From NCBI GenBank assembly GCA_036873755.1, contig JAVTVY010033874.1, forward strand, positions 1-64,000: a stretch of 64,000 nucleotides of DNA, read 5' to 3'. Below the pieces are notes generated by a model. It was not told the DNA's origin, searched no databases, and was given only the letters and a program-made list of their open reading frames with translations. This DNA is from Hanleya hanleyi (taxonomy: Eukaryota; Mollusca; Polyplacophora; Lepidopleurida; Hanleyidae). Positions 47,690-58,322 of this stretch are shown here, in pieces. How positions within the stretch are numbered: position 1 is the first letter of the stretch; every line of letters starts with the position of its first letter. Position numbers and translations under genes: made by a program.

Positions 47690-47840
47690 GGTTTTGTTGA
47701 TATTTCCACTCGTTTTATTTTTCCATGACTTTTCCAAGACTTTTGCCTCAAAATCTCTATTTTCCAGGTTTACCAGGCCTGGATTTTTTATTTTCAAATT
47801 CCAGGACTTTCCAGGTTTTCCAGGACCCGTACGAACCCTG
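47690..47840 (-). repeat. hAT-like terminus with CCAGG words
   Basis: On the minus strand it reads CAGGGTTCGTACGGGTCCTG, followed by GGAAAACCTGGAAAGTCC. This is the style of a hAT end. No transposase is seen next to it. Confidence 0.5.
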
Positions 47841-49489
47841 TCTTTTAGTAACTGCTTGCATTCGTTTAAACTGCTGCCTACGAATTAGGTAAGTAATAAA
47901 TGTATGATCATTCTTGGTGGTCAGCGACAGATGACGGATTGGATTCTTCCCCCATTCGCTGTGCCGTATGATACTAAAGACAGTATGGATACTGAGAGTT
48001 TGCAAGTCACCAACACCAAGGTTGGGCAAATTAGAATGATAATCTACAGCATTTGAGAATAATGCGGCCCTTTTACAGCAAGATGGTATAATTCAAATTT
48101 GTTATTGTTTACGAAACTCAAAATTGTACTTCAAGCCTCTTTAATATGCACATTGAAGTGGCAAATAATCGTGATTAGCCCCACCAATCATATTTAATGA
48201 TCAGCAGTAAAAGCCTTTCATCTATTATTTTTGTTATCACAATCTGGAGACTCGAGTCTTTATTTTAAAATACAGTGCTTGTAAACATCTTAAATGAACA
48301 AAGAAATGTAACCTGAAATTAAAGTAAAACATTGAGTTGATGGACCGCGAAATCCGTATGGGAATCGGCCTTCAAACTACAATTTCAATCAATCGAATCC
48401 TATTTAATTTACTTAGACAGCCAACTGAGAACATCAAAAAACAAAAACATCTGTCCTTTCATTGATGAGCGATATCATCAGTGGTGCTATTGTTAATAAT
48501 TACGCTCATCAGATAAATATATTGAATATAGGATCTCATCCCTGCAGATGTTGGACAGTAAGAATGTAATGGGACTTTTTGAGGTTCTTATTTTTCTGTA
48601 CATTTATCAGTTTTTATTTCCGAGAAAGGAATTTTATTATAGCCCAGAAATGTGATCAGAGCAATCAACGATCTTTTCCATACCGCAGGATTTTGGACAG
48701 GTCTTCCATTGTCACTCCACCTTGACTACCCGCTCAGAAAGAAATAGGAAACGAGACGTTTGTTTGAATTGAATATATGGGCAAATTGCAGTAGACTGGG
48801 AAATGGATATGACTGGCGGAGCTATATGGCTTTGTTCACCGACAGCTTCATCGAATTCCATGATGCCGGCTCCGTAGATTCTATAATAACTTTGAATTCT
48901 TAAAACCTCATTTTCCTTGCAATTGTCTGTCAAAACGCCTCCTGGCTAATTTGCTTCTGATTGTGACTATTACCGAATACTGGAAGTGTTTGGTGACCCG
49001 TGAAATACTACAGTTGATCGGGAAATGTTCAAGTGGAAAAGTGATGTGCTTCAGTGTACACAAACTAATTCTTTCTCTTTCAATTTGGGGCATATAAACT
49101 AGTTAAACTGTGGTTGTATCCGAGTTGGAAAAAAGTCGCTTTTAATAAACTCTTCAGCTCTTAATCGTTTATCTGATTGACCCTTCAGGTCAAATATTTG
49201 AATAAAATTTAAACAGCCTCGACAAACATGGTATACCAGTGAAGACACTGCATAAATCAGAATGCATGACTTGGCATCAGGTAATCACAAGGCCATTCCA
49301 TACATGTACATGTATGTAAAGGGTCTCTGTGATGCTTTTCGGTACAGGCTGGTTATCCACCACTTATAGCATATGTGAGCCTGACCAGCTGACCATGGTT
49401 GATTTAAGTTAGACCATGGTGTTATGATGAGATTACAAAGTGTAGTCCAGTTACAATCTTTGAAAGACATGAAAGCCTGCCATACTCAC
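47841..49489. other. No recognised feature
   Basis: This is AT-rich non-coding sequence. Short open frames on both strands lack domains or splice-supported partners. Confidence 0.5.
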
Positions 49490-49700
49490 CAGATACTGCA
49501 GATTTGGCTATTATAGGCCCATCGAAACTGCCACGTCCTACATGTATCCCCCGTTTCTTTTCATATTCCTGTCCATACTGCATCAATAATTCTTGTCCTG
49601 CCTCTATGTGTTTATGTGACCTGTAATGGACTTGACCTCTGTTGGATTGCTGTGGGTTGGTGACATTCACAAAATAGCTGGCTTTACCATCTTTGTAAAT
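49490..49700 (-). CDS. Orphan exon: C-terminal part of a SET/PR domain
   Basis: A 211-nt exon has acceptor TTCCCAG and donor TCTG|GTGAGT. It encodes ASYFVNVTNPQQSNRGQVHY, then RSHKHIEAGQELLMQYGQEY, then EKKRGIHVG. The pattern 'VNxxN...I..GQELL..YGxEY' resembles the end of SET domains of PRDM9-type methyltransferases, where ELLVWYGxEY is typical. The canonical catalytic NHxxxPN motif is not visible. No neighbouring exon was found, so it belongs to a gene whose other exons are not recognised, or it is an isolated copy. Confidence 0.5.
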
Positions 49701-50482
49701 CTGGGAATAAACATAACATAAACAGCGAAATAAACAGTAAAAATAAACATATAACAGTAGCATTCTTTGCTTTGGAAGTACATGTACTGTTTGTGAAGAA
49801 GTCACCTTGGGCCACTCTTACAACAGAATACAAGATTTCTTTGTTCATAAAATGAAGTAAGGACTGTTCCATATGTACCCCCTCTCCCCCCCCCCCCCTC
49901 GAAATATATTGCTTGTCTAGGTGGGTGTATATTGAAATAAACCATTTCTCTGGGTGCATGGATTCATTACCGGAAAAATGCTTCTATGTGTGGGTCCTCG
50001 AATCCTTTTTGAGTCCTATAGAATTTATCATTTATGTACGACTGGTCGATAACAATAAAATTTGGTGAAACGATGATCACCGACATGGCGTAAATTCCTT
50101 GTTATTGTGTATCTACTCATGTTTGTCCGGAATGTCCGGTAAATGGCAATCCATTCACTGATTTCCGTTTTTAACTTTCACCGATGAGGCATATTCTATA
50201 AATAAAGTCTCTTCTGGTGACTGTTGATTGGCTAATGTTTATGACATATACGAGCATGGGTGTTGGACCACTTCGGCACACGACATTTCAGCACGAAGTG
50301 GATGGTACCCTTTTTTTTTTTTTAGGCCAAATTAAGCTGAAAACGAAAACACATATAGCCTTTGCAAGAGAAAAACACAGTGAATGTGAATTTCTAATTG
50401 AGACCAAGAACGACTGCAAAATTTGCAGCGTTTAGAATTCCAGGTGTCTTAGACATTGTTTTTACAATGTATATAATCTAAA
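49701..50482. other. No recognised feature
   Basis: Apart from a poly-C run near 49,890 and a poly-T run near 50,320, no gene or repeat was recognised. Confidence 0.5.
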
Positions 50483-51850
50483 TCTACCCTTACCGAAATG
50501 GAAACACTGGCAATACTATGGTAACACTCTGGTAATGATATGGTAAGAACTGGTAATACTAGGGTAATACATATGGTCAGAAAACCAGATGATCTGGTTT
50601 GACTATGGTTCTATTTCTATGATCTGGTAACAATATGGTTTGAAAAGAACTTGTCATTTTACTACGCACCACAACTGGTAATGATCTGGTTTGCACATCA
50701 GAGCTCTGGTAATGATCTGGTTTGAAAAGGACTTTGTTTGTCAGCACACACAGACACTGGTAATGATCTGGTTTGAAAAGAACTTAATGATTCAGACTGA
50801 AAGCCTATATAATTATCAAAAAGGATACTCTGGTATTGATCTAGAAAGAATTGACTTAAACATTGGTCATCTCCCTTGAACATAGAGGGCGCTGCTAGTT
50901 TGAATTTCAACTGATTTTTGGGGGAAGCTGAGTTAAAGGTCTACATAAAATGTTGTGCAGTTTGAGATAAAATAATTCACAAAAAAGGTATGTAAATCCT
51001 GTACAGATCGTCTCATAGGGATTATGAAACTTCAGCTGGCATTCTACATAAAGCTTTTTTATAATTTTAACCCAATAGTTTATTAAAATACTGTAGTTAA
51101 TTCAAAGCCCCAGCTATAACAACAACAACATGTCCATGGAAGAGCATATGTACTCCAATAGATTTAGTGCCAGTCATCGTTTACAAGTTTTAACAAAGTG
51201 TACATGTACCATGCAAATCTAATGATTTAAGAAACTACCAGTGCACATGGCATGCATGTACAAATTATTCAGTATAATTACAACCTATATGGCCAGCAAT
51301 GGATATTCAGGATTCTATTCTTTGACACAGATCATCCCCAGAGCAATACCCTATCAAAACCAGATTAAAACCAGATCATCAAACCAGTGTATTACCAGAG
51401 CATTCGATCGTCAAACCAGAGCATTACCAGATCTATTGCCATATCGATACCCCATGTTTCAAAAACAGATCATTACCCCATCAAAACCAGATTAATACCA
51501 GATCACCTAACCAGAGTATTGCCGGAGCATTTTCCATATTGATACCATATCACTCATACCATATCATTACCAGACCATTACCATATTGATACCAGATCAT
51601 TGTCCCATTCTTCAAACCAGATCATTACCAGATGTATTGCCATATCGATACCCCATGTTCCAAAAACAGATCATTACCCCATCAAAACCAGATTGATACC
51701 AGATCACCTAACCAGAGTATTGCCAGAGCATTTTCCATATTGATACCATATCACTTTTTACTCTGGCAATGATATGGTTTTAATATGGTTTTGATCTGGT
51801 TTTGATCTGGTAATGCTAGGGCAATTTTGGCATATTATGGTAAGGGTAGA
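50483..51850. mobile_element. Element of reiterated TGGTAATGATCTGGTTT words with 12-bp TIR
   Basis: Both ends carry TCTACCCTTACC in inverted orientation. The words TGGTAATGATCTGGTTTGA are repeated many times, forward at 50,500-50,790, reverse-complemented at 51,340-51,755, then forward again to the end. Within the reverse block, two ~115-bp segments about 204 bp apart are near identical (CCATATCGATACCCCATGTT). The middle (50,880-51,240) lacks the words. There is no ORF and no clear target duplication. Confidence 0.68.
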
Positions 51851-51952
51851 CTGAATTTCCCTATCAAGATAGGCAAAAACAAAAATCTAATTCTAGCAGA
51901 GCTCTCTCTAAACACATCCACATGCTGTGGCTGTAGGAAGAACAAGTGAGAA

Positions 51953-52124
51953 ATTAAACATTTATAAATAATGTTGGTGTTTATTATCAAATCAAACCTG
52001 TTATCACTTAAGCCATAATTCCTCCATTTGGAGATCTACTGCAAACAAAATTATCTCCCCTGATCGCTGCGTCGATCGTCCGCCAGGTGGCGTGCTCTCC
52101 GCGCATGTCCATTCCTCTTTTTCC
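51953..52124 (-). repeat. DIRS 3' inverted terminal repeat
   Basis: The inner part matches the 5' repeat in inverted orientation. The outer 45-55 bp (ATTAAACATTTATAAATAATG onward) is complementary to 52,195-52,244. Confidence 0.86.
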
Positions 52125-52194
52125 CATGCTGTGCAAGACCTGTTTTGAGTCAAGGCCGAGCAAAGAGGGGAGGATGGGTTGGGCAAATCAATCG

Positions 52195-52286
52195 TTGATA
52201 ACAGGTTTGATTTGATAATAAACACCAACATTATTTATAAATGTTTAATGTTTATTTCTCAAATCTTCACCTGTTATCACTTAAGC
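52195..52286 (-). repeat. DIRS internal complementary region
   Basis: The first half is the complement of the outer 3' terminus and the second half the complement of the outer 5' terminus, joined head to head near 52,245. In DIRS1 this region is thought to template circularisation of the cDNA. Confidence 0.88.
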
Positions 52287-52495
52287 CAGACTCCCAACAG
52301 AGGAGGTTTGGGTAGCCGGCCTTGTGACTTGCTTTTGGATTAAGCGGAGCACGCCCTGTTCTGATTTTGTAAATCTAATACGCCTAGTAATATCATGATA
52401 ATTCCCGTGTCGTATAGAAGCGTAGGGAGCTCAAGGTATTACAAGTAATGCGGTGAGAGGTGGACTGTGTTCCTACCATATGTTCGCATACTTGG

Positions 52496-53842
52496 CTAGA
52501 TAATCAGATGCCATCGTGATGCCTTGAAGTCCCTTCGTCTCTGACATGGTCTGTCTTCTATACTTACCGAATTGTCGGGATCTTGCTTGCTTGAGCGGCG
52601 CCCCCCCCCCCCCTCCTTTCTTGATGGAAACTGGTGGACTATACGCTGGGCTGCTGCTAACGGGCCCAACGTAGTCACCCTGTCTGTTTGTACAGACATG
52701 TCCCTAAGATAATAGTCAGCGAAGGTAGAGTTTACAGTCCATGCACAGGATTGAACGATCTCGTCCAGTGACAAGTTTTTCCAGAGCGGCCAGGACGTAG
52801 CAATAGCTCTAATCTCATGAGATGATGCCTTCGACAATAGGGGAGGAGCATCGATGGCGAGTTGGTATGTCCAGTGTATCGTCTTCCTTAACCAAGATGC
52901 AACTGTATTTTTCGTAATGTCCGCAGATGCTCCCGGATGTAGTGATAGAAATAGGAGACGTCTAGATCCTCTCGTAGAGTCTGTTCTCTGTAAATAGCAT
53001 CGTAGGGCTCTAACTGGACATAAGACTCTGTCGTTCTCCAGTGGTCCTACGAAGTCTGTAAGTGCTGGGATCTGATACAGTCTTTGAGCACATGGTCCCT
53101 GACGTGTTGATTCATTCTTGGCAATGAATTCCGGGATCGGACGAAAGGATATAGTTTTCCAACCTGCGGTCCATGTCAGGGAGCTGCGTTTCAATGCATG
53201 AAGTTCGGAGACTCTAGTGGCCAGGGCGAACGCTGTTAGGAAGACTGTCTTGTAAGACAGTGCCTTGATCGTAGCCGACTGTAACGGTTCAAATGGTGGG
53301 CGTAGAAATGCACTCAGTACAACTCCAAGGTCCCACTTTGGTAATAGTTGTCTTGTCCGGCGGGACTGTAAGGCGAAAGACTGGAGAAGAGCCTTAACGT
53401 TGATATCATGTCCAATATCAATTCCTGAAGTCAGCTTCATGACCCGGGATAACGCAGAATGGTATCCTTCTATGGTGCTTAACTTGAATTCCTTGTCTCG
53501 ATGCAGGTGCAACAGGAAATCGGCTATCACTGGAACAGAGGCAGTGTTGGGATCGATGTCTCTGGTCCCACACCAGGTATGGAAGTAAGCCCACTTGGCC
53601 TGGTAAAGTCTAGAGGTGGATGGTCTGTTTGCTGTCGCCATCGCCTCTGTAACTGGCCTTGAAAACCCCTGGTCTGCAAGGGATTCCCTGATAATCTGCA
53701 GGCGTGAAGGTTGAGCCACTGTGGATCGTGGTGTAGGATACCCCGCCGTTGGTCTAGTAGTCGGCGCCACGGAGGTAGCTGACGAGGGAAGTCGGTCAGT
53801 AGCTGGACCAGTGATGGGAACCATGGGCGATGCGGCCACCAC
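52496..53842 (-). CDS. DIRS tyrosine recombinase, 448 residues
   Basis: An N-terminal SAM-like domain (SRLYQAKWAYFHTWC, then LSTIEGYHSALSRV) precedes the catalytic domain. Active-site candidates are the Arg in ATRVSEL, His and Arg in SSHEIRAIATSWP, and the nucleophilic Tyr in FADYYLRD, giving the R-H-R-Y set. The frame is intact. The true start is unclear because the ORF overlaps the end of ORF2. A poly-C run near 52,605 encodes a glycine stretch in the C-terminal tail and is prone to length change. Confidence 0.88.
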   Translation of the reverse strand: MVAASPMVPITGPATDRLPSSATSVAPTTRPTAGYPTPRSTVAQPSRLQIIRESLADQGFSRPVTEAMATANRPSTSRLYQAKWAYFHTWCGTRDIDPNTASVPVIADFLLHLHRDKEFKLSTIEGYHSALSRVMKLTSGIDIGHDINVKALLQSFALQSRRTRQLLPKWDLGVVLSAFLRPPFEPLQSATIKALSYKTVFLTAFALATRVSELHALKRSSLTWTAGWKTISFRPIPEFIAKNESTRQGPCAQRLYQIPALTDFVGPLENDRVLCPVRALRCYLQRTDSTRGSRRLLFLSLHPGASADITKNTVASWLRKTIHWTYQLAIDAPPLLSKASSHEIRAIATSWPLWKNLSLDEIVQSCAWTVNSTFADYYLRDMSVQTDRVTTLGPLAAAQRIVHQFPSRKEGGGGRRSSKQDPDNSVSIEDRPCQRRRDFKASRWHLII

Positions 53843-55820
53843 GGTACTATGAGCAGGATAACACTGTTGTCAAGACTGCCTGAATAAGCGCTATCGGTGG
53901 AAATGAGTAGGCGATGAGGTTGTCCCAACTGATTGACATGGCGTCGACTGCCCAGGCTAGCGGGTCGAGCATCGGGCTGACGAAGATTGGTAGCTGAGTA
54001 TTGTCCCTTGTTGCGAACAGGTCTACTAGGGGCTGTTCCCAAATCGATGACACTTGACGAAAGGCCTCTGTGTGGAGATGCCACTCCGTTTGTAGGACTT
54101 TGTCCGGGCGTGAAAGACTGTCTGCAATGACGTTCAGGTGACCGGGTACGTGTCGTGCTCGGATCCGGCACCGATGATTCTGTGCCCAGGTGAAGAGAGA
54201 CCACGTCTCCTGGAACAGTAGTCGGGACTTCGTTCCCCCCATCTTGTTGATGTAGCTTACTACTGTCGTGTTGTCCGATGCGATCATCAGAGAGCTGCCG
54301 ACCAGTTGAGGGCTCCAGTGCTGGACTGCCATGTTCACTGCTGTCATCTCCAGTACATTGATGTGTTGTGTCTTCTGTTGTGGAGACCACCTGCCGGCTA
54401 TCTTTAACTCTCCCAGGTGGGCTCCCCAGCCCGTGAGTGATGCGTCGGAGAATAAATTCTTGTTCGGCGGTGACCAGCGGAGTGGAATCCCGAACATGAC
54501 GTTCTCCCTGGACTGCCACCATTCCAGAAACTGATGCAAGTGCTGAGGAACTGGTACTCGGGGGTTGATGGCCGAAGCTCGTAGATACGGCTGCAGGTTG
54601 AACTGTAACGGTCGTAGCTGAAGTCGTCCGTACTGTGTCAGATCCTGAGTTGATGTCAGCAATCCCAGTAGACTTTGCCACAGACGTAAGGGTTGTGATT
54701 GGGAAGATAAAAATCTTTGGGTGATAACCTGTATCTTTGTCCAACGTTCTTCCGGGGGCAGGATGATCCGTTTCCGTGTGTCGAATACTGCTCCGATGTA
54801 TTGTCGTCTCTGAGCAGGCTCTAGTTCCGACTTCGTTGGATGTGGGATGAATCCGAGATACTTCAGGAGTTGAATGATGAATTGTATCTGGGACTTGAGT
54901 ACTGATGTATGCCTCTATGTTGATACCCCTTAGGTGAAGGAAGGCCATGATTGGTGACGTGATTCTTGTGAAGCACCAAGGGGCGATGGAGATGCCGAAC
55001 GGCAGGACCTGCCATTCGAACCGTCTCCCGGCGATGATGAATCGAAGATATCGACGATGATGTTGATGAATGGGAACATGAAGGTATGCATCCTGGAGGT
55101 CGATGGAGGCTAGCCAATCGTCCGGTTGTAGGCGGGACCGTAATGCTGGAACTGATGTCATTTTGAAGTGTGGAGGTGGCGCCAGAGTGTCGTTGAGCCG
55201 ACGTAGGTCTATAATCATGCGAAGCTGATCTGTATCCTTCTTGGGAACGAGGAAGACAGGACTGTAAAATCCTGGACTTTCTTCTTCCGCGGGTAATTCT
55301 CTGACAGCGCCCTTGTCCAATAATACTTGTACTGATTCCAGTAGTGTCTGTACATGTTCTGGCCGAACTGGAAGACGTGATGGTTTGGGTCTGGTGATGA
55401 GCCTGGGGTACTCTAGAAAGGTGAGGAAAACTCATCTCTGAGAGATCTGGTGACCCACTTGTCGTTTGTGATAAGCTTCCAGTTCTGCCAGAAGATCCGT
55501 AGACGTCCGCCCACGACCGGATGATTGAATACTTGAAATTCTGGAAGGATGAAAGGATGATGGGTTAAAAGTTGAGGCTGGGAACCGTCAATTCCGACGG
55601 TCGGGCTTTCCTCTGCCCCGGTCGGAAGATTTTGCTCCTCTGCCACGAAACTGTCGAAAATTCTGCTGGCTGTCCTGCTTGTGTAGACTGCCTGAGTCCT
55701 GACGTGACGGCTGTGCAGAACGTCCTCCTCTGGTCGACTTGTCTTGACCTTTACCCTTGCCCTTGACTTTGCCTTTGCTGTAAGCCAGGGCTCCGATAAT
55801 GCGGGAAGTCTTCTCGTCAT
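53527..55820 (-). pseudogene. DIRS ORF2: reverse transcriptase/RNase H, broken
   Basis: The frame starts within the Gag ORF; GGRLRIFWQNWKLITNDKW marks the RT lead-in. A frameshift near 55,420 leads to the RT fingers and palm (SPVFLVPKKDTDQLRMIIDL, IDLQDAYLHVPI, LPFGISIAPWCFTR). Near 54,905 the text runs from IEAY directly into a shifted frame that resumes VLKSQIQFIIQLLKYLGF, so the YxDD pair is lost. RNase H follows (LFSDASLTGWGAHLG, ASDNTTVVSYINKMGG, ARHVPGHLNVIADSLSR). Another frame change near 53,870 continues with LLIVPWWPHRPWFPSL. It overlaps the recombinase ORF. Confidence 0.85.
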
Positions 55821-58215
55821 TGACGGCAGGCATGACCGTAGAGATGGCTTGGTTAAAGAGATACTCGGATGATAGGGGTTGCTGTGCCAGTTCGTTCTTT
55901 ACTGAATCCAAAACCTCGGATTTGGGATGTTTCAGGTATGCAGCTCGTCGAGCCTGCACCATCGTAGCGTAGGTAAAAGCCCCTGTATCCATGAGATCCA
56001 CGTTGGCCTTGTTCATGGAGTCGATAAAGGCACTGAGGAAATCCATCTTGGGCCGTGAGAAGGTCAGGGATCCGTCTTTATGCTTCTTGTCTGGATCCTG
56101 CATCACCCTGGAAATAGCCGTCAGGAACCAATCGGAGTGTGATGTAATTCTGTGTTGTGTCAGCATCATGTCCTCCACAGCACAGGCCTGCTTCTGTTGG
56201 AGTACCACCGCTGGTGTCTTCGTGAAGTTCAACAGTCTGTCAAGATCCGGGTCCGACTTCGGGGCCTTGAACGGTAGGTTGTCTCCGTGAAGGGTATAAG
56301 TCTTGAAAGGACCGGGTTTCTGGAGAGATTTCTGAGTCTTCAATTGTCGATCCAGTACGTCATATAGGGTGGCTGATGCCGGAGATGGTGCGCAGGTAGG
56401 CGTAGCTTCTTCCTCAGAAGGCTTGTTCAGGCCGTAGAGAGATGCCGCTGTAAGTTTTCTCCGTTTCCGGGCGGGATCAGCAAGTTGCTTGTCATCTCCG
56501 GCCACCGGTCTGGGCATCTCTGGAATCAGCGTGTGTACCGCCGCTATCCTGGCTTTGAAAGGTATCGCGTCCTTATTCTTGTCTTCTACCTCCGTCTGAT
56601 GGGAGGGAGGTGACTCTGTATGAGATGAGGATGCCGAAGAAGTGGAACGTCGTGCGTGATCCTCATAGTCCGAACCTGAATCTGCGTCGCTAGAAGAATG
56701 GGGTCGTGTCATCTCACGGGTCTCCGGTGAAGGAACCTCTGCCCCGGTAAGGGGGTGTGTAGCCGGGAGATGACTGTGCTTCTTGACCAGGCTTGCCGTG
56801 GAAGGTATCCATGGAGCAGAAGTCTGTTCCTTGGGTGCAGTGGAGTGGTGATCCACGGGTTCTTGTTCATCTCTGGACTTCCCTTTATCCCGATGCTCCG
56901 GTCTATCCTGATGCTCCGGGCTACGGTGATGGTGGGTGGACGTCCGCTCCTTGCCATCTGTGCGTCGTGCTTGTTGACGGGAAACCGGTGAACGGCTTCT
57001 CCCTCGTCTGGTGTAAGGTCGCTCCGGAGTATGGTCCCTGTAGTGACGACTCCGGTAGGCTGGACTGGGTGAAGGGGTCCGACGTCTAGGACGGTCTTTC
57101 TCCCGATGATGACGTTCAGGATAGGAATCTCGGCGTTGTAATGGTGTACGACTTCGTCTACGAGATCTGCTTGCCGTAGTACCGGGGTACGGCTCCGTTG
57201 TGCGGGTCCAAGCTGAAGTAGAGGCCGGCTCACGGCGTTCTGGCTGAGTCCGTTCCTCATAAGTCCGTGTCCTCTTGGATGTGGAGTCCCGGTGATCTGT
57301 ATAAGTCCGTTCTGCTTGAGTCCGTGACTTGTCAGATGTAGATTCTCGGCGTGCTGGATAGGTCCGTGTTGTCTCCCGCTCCGGGGTACGGCTCCGGACT
57401 GTAGTTTCTTTCCGAGGTGCCGTTGTACGGCTCTCTGGATAGGGCCGTGATGTGTTGGAGTCCCGGTGCTCTCTGTAGGCCCTTGGCTTGTCCGACTCCC
57501 GGCGTTCCGTATAGGGCCGTGACTTTTCTGTGCCGTGATCCCGGTGAGCTGTGCTTGTGCCGGGGTCCCGCTGTGGTGATGGAGTCCGTGGTCTTGATAG
57601 CCGGACTGCCTTCTCCGCCGTGTCCGTCTGTGTCTCCGGGGTACGGCGTTTCTTGAACGGGTCCCTGTTAGAAGACTGTTCTTCCTTGGGTTGTGGAGAC
57701 TTGGATGAACGGGAGTTGATATCCGAGGACTCGGCTTGATCCGTGTCTGTGACGGGGCTGTCTAGTAGAGTCCGTGTCATCAGTTTTGTCGGTGCAGTCG
57801 CAGTAATCCGTATCGCCGTGGCTTGGGCTTGACTGGTCTGCACTTTGTCCTTTGAAGGTACCGTCGACTGTAAGACTGTGCCACTGGGCTGTATATATGG
57901 GCTTGCCGTTGTCGCTAAAGTTGAGTCCTCATTTAGCGATAGGTCGTAGATAAGGGCCTGGTTAGCTTCTGCTTTCTCAGTAGGTCCTTTCTTTTGATCG
58001 CCGGCTGCCCTCAGTAGTTGACTACGTCTCGCTGTAGCGTAGTTCACCCAGGTAGAGTCGTCCCAGCCTATACATTCGGCACAGGTAGTTAGCCTGTAGC
58101 ATATCTGTGCCCTGCATTTAAAACAAAAAGAATGTGAGTCCTTTACGGGCCAAAACTGACGACATGATTCACATCTCTTACTATTCTTGATAGTTTGGGT
58201 GACTACGTTAGCCAT
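55588..58215 (-). CDS. DIRS Gag-like protein, 875 residues, intact
   Basis: This is the first ORF of the element. Residues about 16-50 hold four Cys pairs (CESC, CFKC, C...C, CAEC), a probable zinc-binding module. The middle third is extremely Arg/Ser/Thr/Pro rich with SR-type and TPS stretches (RRRTPSPSP, RGRSRSP). The last third has the conserved part of DIRS Gag proteins (VEDMMLTQHRITSHSDWFL) and a basic Gly/Lys tail. It starts at the ATG that begins MANVVTQTIKNSKRC. It probably packages the element RNA. Other frames over it are shadows. Confidence 0.85.
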   Translation of the reverse strand: MANVVTQTIKNSKRCESCRQFWPVKDSHSFCFKCRAQICYRLTTCAECIGWDDSTWVNYATARRSQLLRAAGDQKKGPTEKAEANQALIYDLSLNEDSTLATTASPYIQPSGTVLQSTVPSKDKVQTSQAQATAIRITATAPTKLMTRTLLDSPVTDTDQAESSDINSRSSKSPQPKEEQSSNRDPFKKRRTPETQTDTAEKAVRLSRPRTPSPQRDPGTSTAHRDHGTEKSRPYTERRESDKPRAYREHRDSNTSRPYPESRTTAPRKETTVRSRTPERETTRTYPARRESTSDKSRTQAERTYTDHRDSTSKRTRTYEERTQPERREPASTSAWTRTTEPYPGTTASRSRRRSRTPLQRRDSYPERHHREKDRPRRRTPSPSPAYRSRHYRDHTPERPYTRRGRSRSPVSRQQARRTDGKERTSTHHHRSPEHQDRPEHRDKGKSRDEQEPVDHHSTAPKEQTSAPWIPSTASLVKKHSHLPATHPLTGAEVPSPETREMTRPHSSSDADSGSDYEDHARRSTSSASSSHTESPPSHQTEVEDKNKDAIPFKARIAAVHTLIPEMPRPVAGDDKQLADPARKRRKLTAASLYGLNKPSEEEATPTCAPSPASATLYDVLDRQLKTQKSLQKPGPFKTYTLHGDNLPFKAPKSDPDLDRLLNFTKTPAVVLQQKQACAVEDMMLTQHRITSHSDWFLTAISRVMQDPDKKHKDGSLTFSRPKMDFLSAFIDSMNKANVDLMDTGAFTYATMVQARRAAYLKHPKSEVLDSVKNELAQQPLSSEYLFNQAISTVMPAVNDEKTSRIIGALAYSKGKVKGKGKGQDKSTRGGRSAQPSRQDSGSLHKQDSQQNFRQFRGRGAKSSDRGRGKPDRRN

Positions 58216-58322
58216 ACTGACTTACTTGACCAAAAAAATAACCCTAGGGTGCGTCTATAATAAGCCAAAAGTTACTGTTTACAGGAGCTCTTCAAAAACA
58301 GGTCTTGTAACCAAGACTGCAA

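Noticed and set aside
44910..47840. A single 2.9-kb hAT element between the two CAGGGTTCGTAC ends
   Set aside because: The flanking 8-mers (ATACTACA and TCTTTTAG) do not match and the subterminal words differ, so the two ends are reported separately.
54863..55435. 190-codon minus-strand frame within the DIRS RT
   Set aside because: It overlaps the RT palm frame, which carries the motifs IDLQDAYLHVPI and LPFGISIAPW. The other frame is low-complexity Ser/His text.
55991..57739. Several plus-strand frames opposite the DIRS Gag ORF
   Set aside because: They are antisense shadows of the long, GC-rich Gag frame.
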